Position numbers and translations under genes: made by a program
Origin: Lentisphaerota bacterium
GTDB lineage: Bacteria; Verrucomicrobiota; Lentisphaeria; Victivallales; Victivallaceae
Length of the DNA stretch: 64,000 nucleotides
Direction of reading: 5' to 3'
Assembly (NCBI GenBank): GCA_015061815.1
Contig: SUVW01000006.1
Coordinates: forward strand, 1 to 64,000
The notes under the pieces: generated by a model
Database searches by the model: none
What the model saw: the letters and a program-made list of their open reading frames with translations, nothing else
What the model was told of the DNA's origin: nothing
Shown here: positions 44,641 through 53,706 of the stretch, in pieces
How the letters are laid out: every line of letters starts with the position of its first letter
How positions within the stretch are numbered: the first letter of the stretch is position 1

Positions 44641-45034
44641 TTTCTTTTATCTCGACCCGGGTTACAAACATTCGGCAGGTAAAAAAGCGGATGCGGATAA
44701 AATCATTCCCGTAGCGGTAAGTAAAAGTAAAAACCGGCTCCTCGGTCTGCAAACCATCAGCCACAGCATCCCGGTGGTAAAAAAGTTTATCCACCGTTGC
44801 AGTTTCCCGGGTGTAGTACAAATCCACATAACGGAGCAACTCTTTGGCCGCTTCGTATTTTTCTTTGGAATCCGGAGATAATTTCGGATTACGGAGAATG
44901 GCGATTATATCAGAGTATTTTTCAAAAACTTCGATATCTTCCGACGGCAGCCGATCCGGTGTCATTGAGGCGCAACCGGATAACAGCACGAACATCAACA
45001 TGCAAATGAATAACATCGGGAATAATTTATTCAT
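44633..45034 (-). CDS. Small lipoprotein
   Basis: A 133-residue protein with a lipoprotein signal ending LLSGC (Cys near 21). The mature part has a helical stretch (residues 36-70) and a beta-rich end. I do not recognise a family. GGAGAGG lies just upstream of the ATG at 45034. The gene stands between the tRNA-Gly gene and tadA, and may share the tRNA promoter by read-through. Confidence 0.65.
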   Translation of the reverse strand: MNKLFPMLFICMLMFVLLSGCASMTPDRLPSEDIEVFEKYSDIIAILRNPKLSPDSKEKYEAAKELLRYVDLYYTRETATVDKLFYHRDAVADGLQTEEPVFTFTYRYGNDFIRIRFFTCRMFVTRVEIKENE

Positions 45035-45062
45035 AAGACCTCTCCGGTGAAAAATGAAAAAA

Positions 45063-45136
45063 TGGAGCGGGTGACCGGAGTCGAACCGGCGTCGCCAGCT
45101 TGGGAAGCTGGAGCATAACCGTTTTGCTACACCCGC
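45063..45136 (-). tRNA. tRNA-Gly (CCC anticodon)
   Basis: The minus strand folds into a full cloverleaf: acceptor GCGGGTG/CACCCGC, anticodon stem CCAGC/GCTGG around loop TTCCCAA (anticodon CCC), and T-loop GTTCGACTC with stem CCGG. The CCA end is encoded. A T-rich stretch follows the 3' end. Confidence 0.95.
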
Positions 45137-45152
45137 AAACCGTACTTCTCTT

Positions 45153-45180
45153 AATATACCTCAACCTTTTTAATTTTCAA
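45153..45180 (-). promoter_or_regulatory. Promoter of the tRNA-Gly gene
   Basis: On the minus strand TTGAAA (45175-45180), 16 bp, TATATT (45153-45158), 16 nt before the tRNA 5' end. Confidence 0.65.
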
Positions 45181-45213
45181 GTCAATCTCTGAAAAAAACT
45201 TTTTTTACTGCTT

Positions 45214-47451
45214 TTAAAGCCATTGAGATTCGAAATTAAATGTTTCTGTTTCATTATTTTTCCAATTGGCATTGCGCAAATCATAAAAATCGCAAATCCC
45301 CGGAAGCCTGGGGATCGACATCGCTTTTGCCGGAAAAATACGGGACAATCCACCGTTTTTATCGACACGCAACTCAAAACGGTTGCCTCTGGCATCATTG
45401 AACTCTCCCGAAAATGGAATAGCCGCCCGCGAAACCAGTAACGATGGACGTCCCAAACGGTAACACTCGACTTCCAAAACAGACTTGCTGCGCAGAGCCA
45501 TTATATCCCCCCGGCTCAATTCGATGTGTGCCATCACCCGGCGGCATCCCAAACCGGCAAGTTCCTGAACCGCCATACTGTTGCATACCGGCAACGGTGA
45601 ACTTGCTGTAAAAGTCAATCCATCTTTGTTTTCAAAAAGAGCCAAAGCGTAAAGCGATGTTATCCGGAAACGTTTTATGCCGGAACTTAAAGCACTTTTG
45701 ATAAATTTTTTCAACGCCGGCAATTTATCCTCCGGACAGAACTCCGGTAATACAGCTTCTTTTGATAATTTATTCAAATTAAAAATGCTGTCGGCACGAA
45801 TAACTTTCCGGTCAGCCGGTTCTGCCCCATTCGGTTTCATCGCCACTGTTTGCTGTAAAAATTCACCGGCAGCCGGCTGGGGCAGGGGAACGATGGCCAA
45901 ATAGTCGTTGCGGAAACGTTCCAATGCACTGACATGCTGTCCAAAAACCAATTCCGGCATCAAAGATTCGTGTACTTTTTTCCAGAATTCGCGACGTATT
46001 TGCTTCAATTCAGCGGCGGGCATGAACCATTTACCGTTGATTTTTACCGAACTGTCCGGAGACAGCGAATAATCCGGAGAATCAGCTTCTTGAAATGCTG
46101 TCAGAATTTTTTCCGCATCGACCGGATGTTTTTCCGCCGGTTTAAGTTCAAGAGGCACCGTAAACAACGGCAAAGGAGCATTGTTACACAACACAGTCAA
46201 GGCTTTGTCTGTCAAATTTATATCCAACATCAACGGTGCTTTGCGCGGCGGCAAAGCTTCCAGTCGGCGGCTGAAATCTGCAAAACTTTCGCCTATCTTA
46301 AAAATATTCCCATTGGGCGGCACACTTTTGTCACAGCAAATAAACACCTCATCTCCCGGACGGACATATTTGGCCGGCATGTTCCCGGAAAACATTTTGG
46401 TCACCGTGATCGCAGCCCCATCATCTCCGGAAACCGGCTGAATACGCAATCTGTCCCCCAGGTGAATACGTTTTTTTGCAGTAAAACTGAAACCGTTATC
46501 GGATATTTTTTTTACATTGCCCACCAATAATCCGGCTGCTCCGATAGCATCGGATTTTATCAACTGTTGAGCTGACTGCAGAGAATAAAATCCGTGAGAC
46601 CAGCGGCGTCCACATCCTTTTGAAAGCAAATTTCTGGCCTCTGGCAGCATTTCCTGAAATTTTTCATCCGGACAATCAAGCATCATCCGGTAAGCACTAA
46701 CAGTATTGGTCACATAATCCGGCTGCCGCAATCTCCCCTCGATTTTTAATGATTGCACGCCGATTTTCCGCAGTTGCGGCAACAATTCGACTGCAGAAAG
46801 ATCTTGGGGGGAGAAGAAAAAACCATTTCCATACTTTGAGTAATAACGCCGACGGCATGGTTGCTTACATTTGCCGCGATTGCCGCTCCAGCCGCCGAGA
46901 AATGAAGAAAAAAGGCATGTCCCGGAAAGAGAACAGCATAAAGAACCGTGCACAAAGACCTCCAGTTCCAGATCGGTTTTACTGCGGATCGCACTTAATT
47001 CATCCATTGTTATCTGCCGTTCCAAAACCACCCGTTTCAACCCGAGTTCCTTGGCGATTTGCAATCCGGCAGAGTTGTGGAATCCCATTTGCGTTGAACC
47101 GTGAAGTTCCAATTTCGGATAATAATTTCGGATCAGACGTAAAACTCCCAAATCCTGAACCAACACGCCATCAGGCGCAATTTCATCAATGATATCCAGT
47201 GTTTCCAACACCTCCGGCAGTTCGCTCTCTTTTAACAGAGTATTGAGAGTCAAATAAACTCTTTTGCCGAGTCTGTGTGCATAATCAACAATGCGCTTCA
47301 TCATATCGGCAGAAAAATTTTCTCCGCGTTCACGGGCATTGAACTTGCTTAAACCGGCGTAAACGGCATCCGCCCCGGCATCAAATGCAGCCAACGCACA
47401 AGCCGGACTTCCGGCCGGCGCCAGCAATTCCATATATTTTGAATTACTCAT
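45214..47451 (-). CDS. Peptidase U32 family protein (RlhA/YhbU-like)
   Basis: A 745-residue protein. The N-terminal U32 domain starts ELLAPAGSPACALAAF with GADAVYAGL, followed by LHGSTQMGFHN near 135 and the family signature EVFVHGSLCCSLSGTC near 180, then the GNRGKCKQPCRRRY Cys cluster near 208. The C-terminal half (about 380-740) is the DUF3656 type. Related proteins (RlhA) hydroxylate 23S rRNA using prephenate and an iron-sulfur cluster; others are called collagenases. RNA modification is the more likely role. GGAG precedes the ATG at 47451. Confidence 0.87.
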   Translation of the reverse strand: MSNSKYMELLAPAGSPACALAAFDAGADAVYAGLSKFNARERGENFSADMMKRIVDYAHRLGKRVYLTLNTLLKESELPEVLETLDIIDEIAPDGVLVQDLGVLRLIRNYYPKLELHGSTQMGFHNSAGLQIAKELGLKRVVLERQITMDELSAIRSKTDLELEVFVHGSLCCSLSGTCLFSSFLGGWSGNRGKCKQPCRRRYYSKYGNGFFFSPQDLSAVELLPQLRKIGVQSLKIEGRLRQPDYVTNTVSAYRMMLDCPDEKFQEMLPEARNLLSKGCGRRWSHGFYSLQSAQQLIKSDAIGAAGLLVGNVKKISDNGFSFTAKKRIHLGDRLRIQPVSGDDGAAITVTKMFSGNMPAKYVRPGDEVFICCDKSVPPNGNIFKIGESFADFSRRLEALPPRKAPLMLDINLTDKALTVLCNNAPLPLFTVPLELKPAEKHPVDAEKILTAFQEADSPDYSLSPDSSVKINGKWFMPAAELKQIRREFWKKVHESLMPELVFGQHVSALERFRNDYLAIVPLPQPAAGEFLQQTVAMKPNGAEPADRKVIRADSIFNLNKLSKEAVLPEFCPEDKLPALKKFIKSALSSGIKRFRITSLYALALFENKDGLTFTASSPLPVCNSMAVQELAGLGCRRVMAHIELSRGDIMALRSKSVLEVECYRLGRPSLLVSRAAIPFSGEFNDARGNRFELRVDKNGGLSRIFPAKAMSIPRLPGICDFYDLRNANWKNNETETFNFESQWL

Positions 47452-47455
47452 GATC

Positions 47456-48643
47456 TTACTCCAATTTTATTCTCGGATCTGCCCATGCATAGGCAATATC
47501 CGTAAGTAAATTCATAAAAACGAAAATGATAGAACTTAACAGCACCAGGGCTTTCAACATTTGGATATCTGAATTATACAGAGCCTCCATTCCGGCGAAC
47601 CCCAGACCTGGAATGCCAAAGAATGATTCCAAAAGCAAACTCCCGGTAAACAGGAAAGGCAGGCCGCTGCCGATTTTTGTAATGATTTGCACCATCGCAT
47701 TTTTCAGCAGGTGACCGCTGTAAATTTTCCAGCCGTTAACTCCTTTTGCCCGGGCGGTACGCAGATATTCTTTTTGCAGCTCATCTGCAAAAACTGTACG
47801 GAAAAAGCGGATATTTCCGCCAAGACCGCATATTATTCCAATGAGTACCGGCAGCGCAAAGTTGATACTTTCGCCATACCCCCATACTGGAAAAAGATTC
47901 AAATAATACCCCATATACCATTGCCCGAATATTATAGCTGTAAGATAACTGATGCTCATCGTACAAACTGCAGCCAACAGCAGCAGGCGATCAATGGCAG
48001 TCCCCGCAAAAGCGGTAGCCAGCAATGCCAAAATTATACCGAAAAATATCTCTCCGGCAAATATCGGCAGCATTAATGCCAACGACGGCCCCATGCCGCG
48101 CTTCAATACTTCAGCGACCGGTTCTTTTGTATGAAGAGTTCGCCCGAAATTAAAAAATGAAACAAACGGGTATTCATTGGTTATTGAAATCAACTCTCCC
48201 AATGCGCGCAGGAACTGCGAGTTCCACGCTGACGATTGGATCCTGTAAAAACTGCACTTTTCGACCGGATCATCAGGCGAGGCCTGAATAATAAATGTTT
48301 TCATATCATCCGGGATCATCACTTCACTTTTCTTTCCGCTCCGGTAACGGATAACCGCAGTGACATTTTCCGTATCTGCAGCCCGGTGAAATTCAAGTTT
48401 TTCTGTCGTGCAGCCATTGTATTCCGGGAATGCTGATGTTTGACAATACTTGCCCCAGAACAGAGGCAGGTCACTTCCCATATCCCGGCGCAAAGCCTCA
48501 ACATCTGCGGCAGAAGCATTCTTGCCCAAAACAGCTCCGGCCGGATCTCCGGATGCCAGATTGAACAAAGCGAAGGTCAACAGCAACACGCCGAAAATAA
48601 CCCATAATGAATAAAATGTGCGACGAAAAATATATTTTACCAT
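47456..48643 (-). CDS. OppB/DppB-type ABC transporter permease with a large inserted domain
   Basis: A 395-residue permease. TM1 (about 8-30) is followed by a periplasmic insert of about 130 residues, then five helices of the binding-protein-dependent permease fold. The EAA-type coupling motif is RTARAKGVNGWKIYSGHLLKNA near 300. ESFFGIPGLGFAGMEA near 348 is the standard OppB end. The long insert is known in some OppB branches. No partner permease, ATPase or binding protein is in the window, so this is an orphan or the operon is split. The ATG at 48643 is chosen on homology; its ribosome-binding site is weak. Confidence 0.82.
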   Translation of the reverse strand: MVKYIFRRTFYSLWVIFGVLLLTFALFNLASGDPAGAVLGKNASAADVEALRRDMGSDLPLFWGKYCQTSAFPEYNGCTTEKLEFHRAADTENVTAVIRYRSGKKSEVMIPDDMKTFIIQASPDDPVEKCSFYRIQSSAWNSQFLRALGELISITNEYPFVSFFNFGRTLHTKEPVAEVLKRGMGPSLALMLPIFAGEIFFGIILALLATAFAGTAIDRLLLLAAVCTMSISYLTAIIFGQWYMGYYLNLFPVWGYGESINFALPVLIGIICGLGGNIRFFRTVFADELQKEYLRTARAKGVNGWKIYSGHLLKNAMVQIITKIGSGLPFLFTGSLLLESFFGIPGLGFAGMEALYNSDIQMLKALVLLSSIIFVFMNLLTDIAYAWADPRIKLE

Positions 48644-48734
48644 AATAAAAGATAAAATATCACACAAATGACACTTTTTCAAGGTGTCTGAAGATTTGAG
48701 TTCCGCTTTGTTTCAAATAGAAGAACATTTTTTA

Positions 48735-48893
48735 TTATTGCTTTTCTGCCGGCGGTGACGCATTGCGGGCAAAATCTGCCGACTCATGCACATTGATCCC
48801 GTGTGTGCGATCATAGCGATCAACGACTCTTGAATACAGGAACTCACAAAAAAATGGAACATTAACTGTTTTGAATATTATCGCTTTTTCTTG
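48735..48893 (-). pseudogene. Possible 3' remnant of a minus-strand gene
   Basis: Upstream of the permease a minus-strand frame is open for about 52 codons and ends at TAA 48735-48737. It has no plausible start codon, and its composition looks coding (for example SRVVDRYDRTHGIN and HESADFARN). It could be the C-terminal remnant of a lost upstream operon gene. The rest of the 323-bp gap between the permease and the GHMP kinase holds only the kinase promoter. Confidence 0.25.
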
Positions 48894-48919
48894 AAAAAAA
48901 ACAAATTCAGACGTATATT
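48891..48919 (+). promoter_or_regulatory. Promoter of the GHMP kinase-galU operon
   Basis: TTGAAA (48891-48896), 17 bp, TATATT (48914-48919), 47 bp before the start codon. Confidence 0.65.
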
Positions 48920-48966
48920 ATATCCATGTATGTTCCGTTATTACTTTTCAAGGACTCTTTATTCAG

Positions 48967-49989
48967 ATGATCATAAAAAAAAGTGCGTACCCCAGAGCCG
49001 CATTGATCGGCAACCCGTCCGATGGATACTTCGGCAAGACAATTGCTTTTGTATTCGACAACTATTCGGCACAAGTCGAGTTGTATGAAACTCCGCAATT
49101 GTCATTTCTTTCTGCATCAAGGGACAGCAATGAATTTGAAAATCTGAATGACCTGGACCGGAAAATAAGTCGTTTCGGTTACTATGGGGGGATTCGGCTG
49201 TTGAAAGCTTCTGCCCGGAAATTTCTGACATTCACCCGACAGGCGGGGATCTCTCTTGATGATAAAAATTTCACCATCCGTTACCGGAGTAACATCCCCA
49301 ACCGCCTGGGACTGGCCGGATCTTCGGCAATAATCACCGCTGCGATGCGGGCAATGGCAGAATTTTACGGAGTGGATTTACAGCCGGAAGAATTGGCCAA
49401 TCTGGTATTGGCCGTCGAACGGGATGAATTGAGTATCCCGGCCGGATTGCAGGACCGTGTGGCACAGGCATTCAATTATCCGGTGTACATGGATTTTAAA
49501 CGCGAACACATGGAAAAATATGGTTACGGTATCTATCAGAAGATAAATATTCCTTCCGGCCTCAATTTATTTGTGGGATACCGCACTGATTTGGCAGAAG
49601 GGTCTGAAATTCTGCATTCCAGATTGAAAGATGATTATTCAGCAGGAGTCCCGGAAGTATTGGCGGCTATGTCGGAATGGGCAGATTTGACATCCAGGAT
49701 GAAAACCGCTTTGGAAAATCACGATTTATCACCCGTTCCGACTCTGATAAACCGTAATTTCGATCTGCGCAGTCAGGTATGTTCCGGAAGCATCAGTATA
49801 AAAAACCGGCGAATGGTCGAAATCGCCCGTTCGGTTGGTGCATCTGCAAAATTCACCGGTTCCGGAGGTGCGATCGTTGGAACATATGAAAATGATGAGA
49901 TGTATGATGATTTATGCCGGGAATTAAAAAAATACGATGTGACAGTCATAAAACCGCATATCGTATATGGAGAAGAACGGCATGAATAA
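48967..49989 (+). CDS. GHMP-family sugar kinase, glucuronokinase-like
   Basis: A 340-residue GHMP kinase. The N-terminus AYPRAALIGNPSDGYFGKTIA is motif 1, NRLGLAGSSAIITAAM near 117 is the ATP-binding motif 2 (with Ala inserted in the usual GLGSSA), and KFTGSGGAIVG near 298 is motif 3. The overall pattern recalls plant-type glucuronokinases and L-fucose/heptose kinases that phosphorylate C1. The stop overlaps the next gene by 8 bp, and that gene encodes a UTP-sugar-1-P uridylyltransferase, so the pair likely turns a free sugar or uronate into a UDP-sugar. Confidence 0.8.
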   Translation: MIIKKSAYPRAALIGNPSDGYFGKTIAFVFDNYSAQVELYETPQLSFLSASRDSNEFENLNDLDRKISRFGYYGGIRLLKASARKFLTFTRQAGISLDDKNFTIRYRSNIPNRLGLAGSSAIITAAMRAMAEFYGVDLQPEELANLVLAVERDELSIPAGLQDRVAQAFNYPVYMDFKREHMEKYGYGIYQKINIPSGLNLFVGYRTDLAEGSEILHSRLKDDYSAGVPEVLAAMSEWADLTSRMKTALENHDLSPVPTLINRNFDLRSQVCSGSISIKNRRMVEIARSVGASAKFTGSGGAIVGTYENDEMYDDLCRELKKYDVTVIKPHIVYGEERHE

Positions 49990-50878
49990 GTGCATTGAAA
50001 AAGCTGTGATCCCGGCGGCCGGTTACGGTACAAGGATGCTGCCTTTCACCAAAGCAGTTCCCAAAGAGTTGATTCCTCTGGTGGATACACCGGTTCTGCA
50101 ATATGTCGCCGAAGAAGCAGTAGATGCCGGAGCAAAAAAAATACTGTTTATAATAAGCGACGGCAAAGAAGCTGTTATTGATCACTTTAAAAAATCAGCC
50201 GGGTTGGAAAAGCAGTTAAAGCAGTGTGGCAAAGATGCGTTGTTGCTCAAAATGCAAAAATTGAGTGAGCTGGCAGAATTTTCCTTTGTTTATCAGCGTG
50301 AACTCAACGGTTTGGGCGGAGCCGTTGCTCTTGCAGAAGATTTCGTTGGTAATGATCCGTTTCTGGTCTTACTGGGAGACACCGTGATAGACAGCCCGAG
50401 AGGAAATAATGCCTCAAAAGAATTGATAAATGTTTACAACATGCATCATTCTCCGGTTGTTGCAGTAACTCCGGTTCCGGAAGAAAAAATATCATCGTAT
50501 GGCATTGTCGCGGGAAAAGAAACCGTCCGGGATGATGTTTTGCTGTTGGATGACATCGTGGAAAAGCCGGGAGTTGAAAATGCCCCGGGAAATCTGGCAG
50601 TCACGGCCAGATATCTGCTGACTCCGGATATATTTCAAGCGTTGAATGAAACCGGACACGGAGTTAACAACGAGATACAATTAACCGATGCCATCCGGAA
50701 ACTTTTGCACAAAAGACCGTTTTACGGATGTAAAATATCCGGTCGCCGCTACGACTTGGGATCCGTCTCCGGTTTTTTGACTGCCAATGTTGTGTTTGCT
50801 TTGCGGCATCCCGAACTTGGAAAACAGCTCACCCGGGAAATCGCAGATATTCTTAAAGAAAAAAATATAATTGAATAA
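49982..50878 (+). CDS. galU: UTP-glucose-1-phosphate uridylyltransferase
   Basis: A 298-residue GalU-type enzyme. PAAGYGTRMLPFTKAVPKEL at 10-29 binds nucleotide, FVYQRELNGLGGAVALA near 103 and LLGDTVID near 129 carry active-site residues, and IVEKPG near 190 is the sugar-phosphate motif. It forms UDP-glucose; acceptance of glucuronate-1-P is possible given the overlapping GHMP kinase. The ATG at 49982 is preceded by GGAGAAG within the kinase gene. Confidence 0.88.
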   Translation: MNKCIEKAVIPAAGYGTRMLPFTKAVPKELIPLVDTPVLQYVAEEAVDAGAKKILFIISDGKEAVIDHFKKSAGLEKQLKQCGKDALLLKMQKLSELAEFSFVYQRELNGLGGAVALAEDFVGNDPFLVLLGDTVIDSPRGNNASKELINVYNMHHSPVVAVTPVPEEKISSYGIVAGKETVRDDVLLLDDIVEKPGVENAPGNLAVTARYLLTPDIFQALNETGHGVNNEIQLTDAIRKLLHKRPFYGCKISGRRYDLGSVSGFLTANVVFALRHPELGKQLTREIADILKEKNIIE

Positions 50879-50896
50879 TAATGAAAGTGTAAAAAA

Positions 50897-52405
50897 GTGT
50901 TCAGTAAAATAAAAAAATTTTTCAGCGGTATTTTTTCTGACGATTCAAAAACGCCCCCCCGGAATACTCATCCGGTTCGAAGTAAAAAACAAAATTCATC
51001 CGGCAAGAATACAAATAAGACGGAAAATTCCGGCAAGCGCAGAAAAAAAAATATTCAGCAGCAGTCTGCAGCCAAAACTCCCGGCAAGCGGCCGGATGTA
51101 AAATGTCCGGATTCACTGAAAAATATTCCGGTCTGTGAAGGTAAAACCCGTTTTTTGGACTTCCCGCTGGAACGATCTGTCCAATTCGGAATTCAGCATG
51201 CCGGTTTCGAATATTGCACCGCCATACAGGAAATAACCCTGCCGCCTTTGCTGGATAATCGCGATCTGGCAGGCAAAGCACAGACCGGAACCGGAAAAAC
51301 TGCCGCATTCTTGCTCGCTTCATTTGATAAGCTGTTGAAAAATCCGATTGAAAATGCATCGCGCAAAAATGGAACCCCCCGGATGGTCGTCATGGCACCG
51401 ACCCGCGAATTGGCGATACAGATACACAAAGATGCTGCTCTGCTTGGAATTTTTACCGGTTTGAATATAACTGTGGTATTCGGCGGGATGGATCATGAAA
51501 AACAACGTGCTGCTTTGAATTGCCAACTGGACGTGTTGATCGGCACCCCGGGGCGGATCATTGATTATTGCCGCTGTGGTGCATTGAATTTAAATAAAGT
51601 CGAAATACTGGTGATCGATGAAGCCGACCGGATGCTGGATATGGGATTTATTCCGGATGTAAAAAGGATCGTTTCCCAAATGCCGCGAAAAGGAGAACGG
51701 CAAACACTGCTTTTCAGTGCGACCCTGGACGATAAGATTTTACATCTGGCAGCCGGATGGCTCGCTGAACCGGTGGTATTGGAAAGCGAACCGGAAAAGA
51801 TGGTTAGCGAAAATATCAATCAAACCTTTTATTCGGTTTTACGCGAAGAAAAACTTGCCTTACTGCTCTATATTTTACGAACAGAAGAGTATGAAAGAGT
51901 AATCATTTTCGGAAACAGAAAAGATGTTAATGCCAATTTGCAATTGGATTTGCTCCGATATGGATTTGATGTGCCGCTGCTGTCCGGCGACATTTCTCAA
52001 GACAAACGAATAAAAATACTTGAAAAATTCCGTTCCGGACAGGAAAAAATCGTGATTGCGACCGATGTTGCTGCCCGGGGTATACATGTGGATGATGTTT
52101 CCATCGTTATAAATTATGACCTGCCGGAACAACCGGAAGATTATATTCACCGCATCGGAAGAACCGGGAGAGCAGGGCGAACCGGGAAATCAATCAGTTT
52201 TCTCTGTGAATACGGAGCATACTATTTGCCGCCGATAGAAGATTTGTTAAAAACTCAATTCAGCAGCATTTTACCGACCGCCGAAATGCTGGTTCTGCCG
52301 CAACCGATCAAAACTGATTTGCCGCACATAATCGCTCAAAAACCAAAACGTCCCAATAACAGGGGGAGAAGTCACAGGTCAATGCGACGGAAAGCCGGTG
52401 CCTGA
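50897..52405 (+). CDS. DEAD-box RNA helicase (RhlE/RhlB-like)
   Basis: A 502-residue helicase started at GTG. The first 85 residues are a basic, Ser/Asn/Lys-rich extension, probably RNA-binding and disordered. The core has a Q-motif near 111, AQTGTGKT at 128-135, PTRELAIQ, TPGRI, VIDEADRML near 240, LLFSAT, ATDVAARGI and HRIGRTGRAG. A short basic tail ends the protein. It probably remodels rRNA or takes part in mRNA decay. A run of seven C at 50954-50960 lies in the N-terminal extension. The stop overlaps the MFS gene (TGATG). The Shine-Dalgarno is weak. Confidence 0.9.
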   Translation: MFSKIKKFFSGIFSDDSKTPPRNTHPVRSKKQNSSGKNTNKTENSGKRRKKNIQQQSAAKTPGKRPDVKCPDSLKNIPVCEGKTRFLDFPLERSVQFGIQHAGFEYCTAIQEITLPPLLDNRDLAGKAQTGTGKTAAFLLASFDKLLKNPIENASRKNGTPRMVVMAPTRELAIQIHKDAALLGIFTGLNITVVFGGMDHEKQRAALNCQLDVLIGTPGRIIDYCRCGALNLNKVEILVIDEADRMLDMGFIPDVKRIVSQMPRKGERQTLLFSATLDDKILHLAAGWLAEPVVLESEPEKMVSENINQTFYSVLREEKLALLLYILRTEEYERVIIFGNRKDVNANLQLDLLRYGFDVPLLSGDISQDKRIKILEKFRSGQEKIVIATDVAARGIHVDDVSIVINYDLPEQPEDYIHRIGRTGRAGRTGKSISFLCEYGAYYLPPIEDLLKTQFSSILPTAEMLVLPQPIKTDLPHIIAQKPKRPNNRGRSHRSMRRKAGA

Positions 52406-53685
52406 TGAAAACATATCTCATTGATTCCGGTCGCAAAACATCGTGGTTGGCACTGTTTTTCATCTCGATAATCTATTTCTTTGCAAATTTGCAAAAAGTT
52501 ATTATCCCCGGAGCTACATTTGATGAATTGCAGCAGCTCTTTTCACTGGATGCATCTGCTGTCACCAGAATGGGAGCGGTTTTTCTTGGAGTTTATGCAG
52601 CCGCGCAATTATTTGTCGGTGTTTTAGCCGATCGTTTCGGAGGAGCAAGAGTAATTTTTGCCGGAGGTTTTTTATTTTGCCTCGGTTCGCTCATGTCTGC
52701 ATTAGAATTTTCGGTAATGCTGCTCTATTTCAGCCGCTTTTTAACCGGAATGGGAGCTGCCGCGATTTATTTAAGCATGGTCAAGGAAATCGGCCGGATC
52801 GCTCCGTCAATATTACCTATGCTTATTGGAGTGGCAACGATAATCGGGTATTCCGGTTCCATTGTCGGAGCATCGCCTTTTATTGCCGGAGTGGATAAAT
52901 TCGGCTATCAACCGATGGTGATGCTGGCTGGAATTTCTGCTGCATTATTCTACACCGGGTATGTGTTTACTGCATTAAAAACGCCCTTGCCCCCGGTAAA
53001 AAAAGAAGTTAGATTTTCCATAGCATCGTTTTTACAGGTTTTCAAGAGTCCGCAAAACCGCAGCCTGATAATTGCCATCGGCATAAGCTTCGGCACATAC
53101 TTTGCGATGCAATCGACTTTGACCAAAAAGTTTCTGGAAGATTTTTGCAAAATGAGCAACAATGCCTCCGGAGCAGTCGCCACTGTCACCATGATAATTG
53201 CCGCGTTCAACGGTTTTATCATGGCCAACATCAGCCAATTACTTAAAAAGCGACGGCGGATAATAATGATTTTTTCCGGAGTAGGATGTTTCACCGGAGC
53301 TGTGGCGATTTTATTGGGCGTGCTCCTGGGGAGAGGAGCCTTTTTACCGGTCACAGGTATAATAATAATGGCTCTGGCCGGAAATGTATCTCCTATTTTT
53401 GTGGCACTGCTGAAAGAGAGCAATCCGGAAAATTGCTTTGGCACAGTTATTTGTGTAGGAAATTTTTTTGCATACGCTGTTTCAGCGGCTTTCAGCGGTT
53501 GCGCCGGAAAACTGATGGATGTGTATCAGCCGCAAATAGTTGACGGCGTTAAAGTTTACGGACAACAATCTTATTTGCTGGTATTCAGTGCCTTTGCATT
53601 AGTCGGTCTGATTTCAGCATTGCTGGCACTGAAAGTCAAAGAATCGTACGGCAAAGATATATCCGCGCTTTTTTACCGGAACTGA
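52405..53685 (+). CDS. MFS transporter
   Basis: A 426-residue major-facilitator protein with 12 predicted helices. The loop after TM2 has GVLADRFGGARV, the family's motif A, and the first half contains FSRFLTGMGAAAIYLSMVKE. The middle loop is basic. The substrate cannot be told. The start overlaps the helicase stop, which is unusual functional company, so co-transcription may not mean a shared role. It is convergent with the asparagine-synthetase-like gene. Confidence 0.83.
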   Translation: MKTYLIDSGRKTSWLALFFISIIYFFANLQKVIIPGATFDELQQLFSLDASAVTRMGAVFLGVYAAAQLFVGVLADRFGGARVIFAGGFLFCLGSLMSALEFSVMLLYFSRFLTGMGAAAIYLSMVKEIGRIAPSILPMLIGVATIIGYSGSIVGASPFIAGVDKFGYQPMVMLAGISAALFYTGYVFTALKTPLPPVKKEVRFSIASFLQVFKSPQNRSLIIAIGISFGTYFAMQSTLTKKFLEDFCKMSNNASGAVATVTMIIAAFNGFIMANISQLLKKRRRIIMIFSGVGCFTGAVAILLGVLLGRGAFLPVTGIIIMALAGNVSPIFVALLKESNPENCFGTVICVGNFFAYAVSAAFSGCAGKLMDVYQPQIVDGVKVYGQQSYLLVFSAFALVGLISALLALKVKESYGKDISALFYRN

Positions 53686-53706
53686 AAAACAGATATTTCC
53701 GGAAAA

